Assembly: GCA_025093555.1 (NCBI GenBank)
Contig: JAIWNF010000027.1
Span: forward strand, 310,001 to 374,000
Direction of reading: 5' to 3'
DNA from: Circinella umbellata
Lineage: Eukaryota; Mucoromycota; Mucoromycetes; Mucorales; Lichtheimiaceae
Length of the DNA: 64,000 nt
Position 1 is the stretch's first letter, and each line of letters opens with the position of its first letter. A program made the position numbers and the translations under genes. Shown here in pieces: positions 62,717 to 64,000 of the stretch. The notes under the pieces were generated by a model. It was not told the origin of the DNA and ran no database searches. It saw only the letters and a program-made list of their open reading frames with translations.

Positions 62717-63530
62717 TTTTCATCTATAATAATAACTATTTTTATTTCCCCCTCATCCTCCATCTTATTTCTTTACTACTACTAGTTTTCTCTTAGTATT
62801 GATTTGATAAATTTCATATAGAATTCATACTTTTTTTAATTGATACGTAACCTTTTTTTTTCAATAACAATTAGTTTAATCACTCAATTACATTTATATA
62901 CACATAATAACAAAGCATTTTTTTTTCCATTACACATACTATTTGATATCAACTAAAAACTATATATATATATATATATATATACTATAATATATGTATA
63001 GATATAATGAATATTTTTCTTTTTTTTTCACTTTATATATAAACATAATATATCACTTTGTATTATTATTACGTATACATATGAATTTCAACAGATGACA
63101 TATACTCCTTTATATTACTTAATATGGTTACTATATAGAATATATAGTATAGCATGATGATTTAATCATTATAACTTAATTAGTACATATGCACCCAATA
63201 TATATAACAAAGTTTCTTTTTTAAAAAAAAGAGATATGTATGTTTATACTTTATATACTTTATATATATCTTTGATATAATAATGGGGAAAGAAATGCTA
63301 GTTGAAAAGAAGAAAGAGAGAAAAGAATGAAGATAATGGATATATAAAGAAGAAAAAAACTTGAGAATGAACAATGCAGATAATATCACTATTATTACTA
63401 TGATGACTACTACTATTATGACTTATTATTATTATGACTTATTATTATGAGATCCCCCCCCCCAATATGAGTAGTAGTGACCTCAATTGTGGTTTTAACC
63501 TTTTTTTTTTAAAAAAAAAAGAGAATGGGT
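62717..63530. other. Convergent 3' interval
   Basis: No gene is seen between two genes whose ends face each other. The stretch has a TA run at about 62963-62985, a run of C near 63453-63463, poly-T and poly-A tracts at 63500-63520 and TTATTA repeats. The minus ORF at 63180-63389 is A/T-driven. Confidence 0.5.
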
Positions 63531-64000
63531 TTATCTTTTCTTTCGTGCTAAACGTTTCTTTAAATCATGCCTTGCAATAAATCGATCCATCCAACCATTA
63601 GATCCTTTAAATTCAATACCCTTTTTTTCAGCTACATTATTTGCTTTTTGCATAATCATGGTCCAAGTAACAGGTATACATTTACTTTCACTAATATCCA
63701 TCCATTCCAATACTGCTTCTTCAATTTCCTAAAAATAAATAATGATTTGAGGAAAAGGTGAGTGAACATTTGAGAAAACACACACACACACACACACTCT
63801 CCCCCATTACTATTAAGATATTCTTACTGGAAATCGTCCTTTTTGAACGCGCGAAACATTAGGTTTTCTTTCTGGACCCCCTGAAGCACGTTCTTCTCCA
63901 ATTCGTGCAATCAATCTTGAAATGGTTGATTTATTAGGTCTTCTATTTAAGCTATATCGATCAACAGCCCAATTAATTAATTCTTCATAAGTCATGGGTC
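63531..64000 (-). CDS. CENP-B-type HTH DNA-binding protein (5' end beyond window)
   Basis: Two exons are in the window: from beyond 64000 to 63828, and 63728-63531, joined at phase 0 (GRFP / EIEEAV). The N-terminal part reads MTYEELINWAVDRYSLNRRP then NKSTISRLIARIGE, a CENP-B/Pdc2 N-terminal helix-turn-helix pattern. The second exon reads EIEEAVLEWMDISESKCIPV, MIMQKANNVAEKKGIEFKGS, then NGWMDRFIARHDLKKR, the Tc5/CENP-B HTH signature. It ends LARKKR-stop, with no DDE domain after the DNA-binding module. It is thus either a domesticated DNA-binding protein or a truncated pogo/Tigger-type transposase. The ATG at 63995 may be the start or internal. Confidence 0.75.

Overview
This is a nuclear window from an AT-rich fungal genome, most likely an early-diverging Mucoromycota (Mucorales-type) fungus. 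Genes carry short GT-AG introns, coding regions are full of Gln, Asn and Ser runs, and intergenic DNA is A/T-rich with long homopolymers. The gene content fits: ornithine decarboxylase antizyme, a Rim15/Cek1-type kinase with a receiver domain, Mad3, signal peptidase subunit 3, a Kre9/Knh1-like cell-surface domain, and Tc1/IS630-type transposase relics of a kind I associate with Mucorales. Exon coordinates below were worked out by hand from splice sites and reading-frame continuity. In every multi-exon model called here with confidence of about 0.4 or higher, the exons sum to a multiple of three, apart from relics and edge-truncated genes.

Layout. 0.7-2.0 kb (minus): antizyme. 5.4-11.2 kb: a decayed repeat-rich tract. 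It holds two inverted copies of an unrecognised gene, one carrying a 183-bp insertion that the other copy lacks, plus Tc1-type transposase relics and a small zinc-finger-like gene. 11.8-12.8 kb (minus): a hypothetical protein. 15.5-24.8 kb (minus): a giant seven-exon kinase of about 2931 residues. 26.4-29.0 kb (plus): an Aven-like protein and a hypothetical protein. 29.9-33.3 kb: duplicated exon fragments and a second transposase relic. 34.8-35.6 kb: a secreted Kre9/Knh1-like protein. 37.5-37.9 kb: a small secreted eight-cysteine protein. 39.1-41.5 kb: a gene with a zinc-cluster-like motif, apparently split by a 0.93-kb inverted-repeat element. 43.4-45.7 kb: an unrecognised multi-exon gene that decays toward its 3' end.

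46.66-51.2 kb is a repeat domain with locally high GC. Two direct repeats of about 0.6 kb, each with a tRNA-like segment, flank a roughly 90-bp minisatellite array with higher-order copies. A well-preserved 5S rRNA gene lies just before the right direct repeat. 55.2-62.7 kb is gene-dense again on the plus strand: Mad3, SPC3, a probable mitochondrial low-complexity protein, and a large Gln/Asn/Ser-rich protein. The right edge holds the 3' part of a gene with a CENP-B-type DNA-binding domain (minus).

The genes do not form a cluster. Themes that can be named are growth and quiescence control (antizyme, Rim15-like kinase), cell-cycle checkpoint (Mad3), secretion and cell surface (SPC3, Kre9/Knh1-like, eight-Cys protein), and a heavy load of decayed mobile DNA between 5-11 kb and 29-51 kb.
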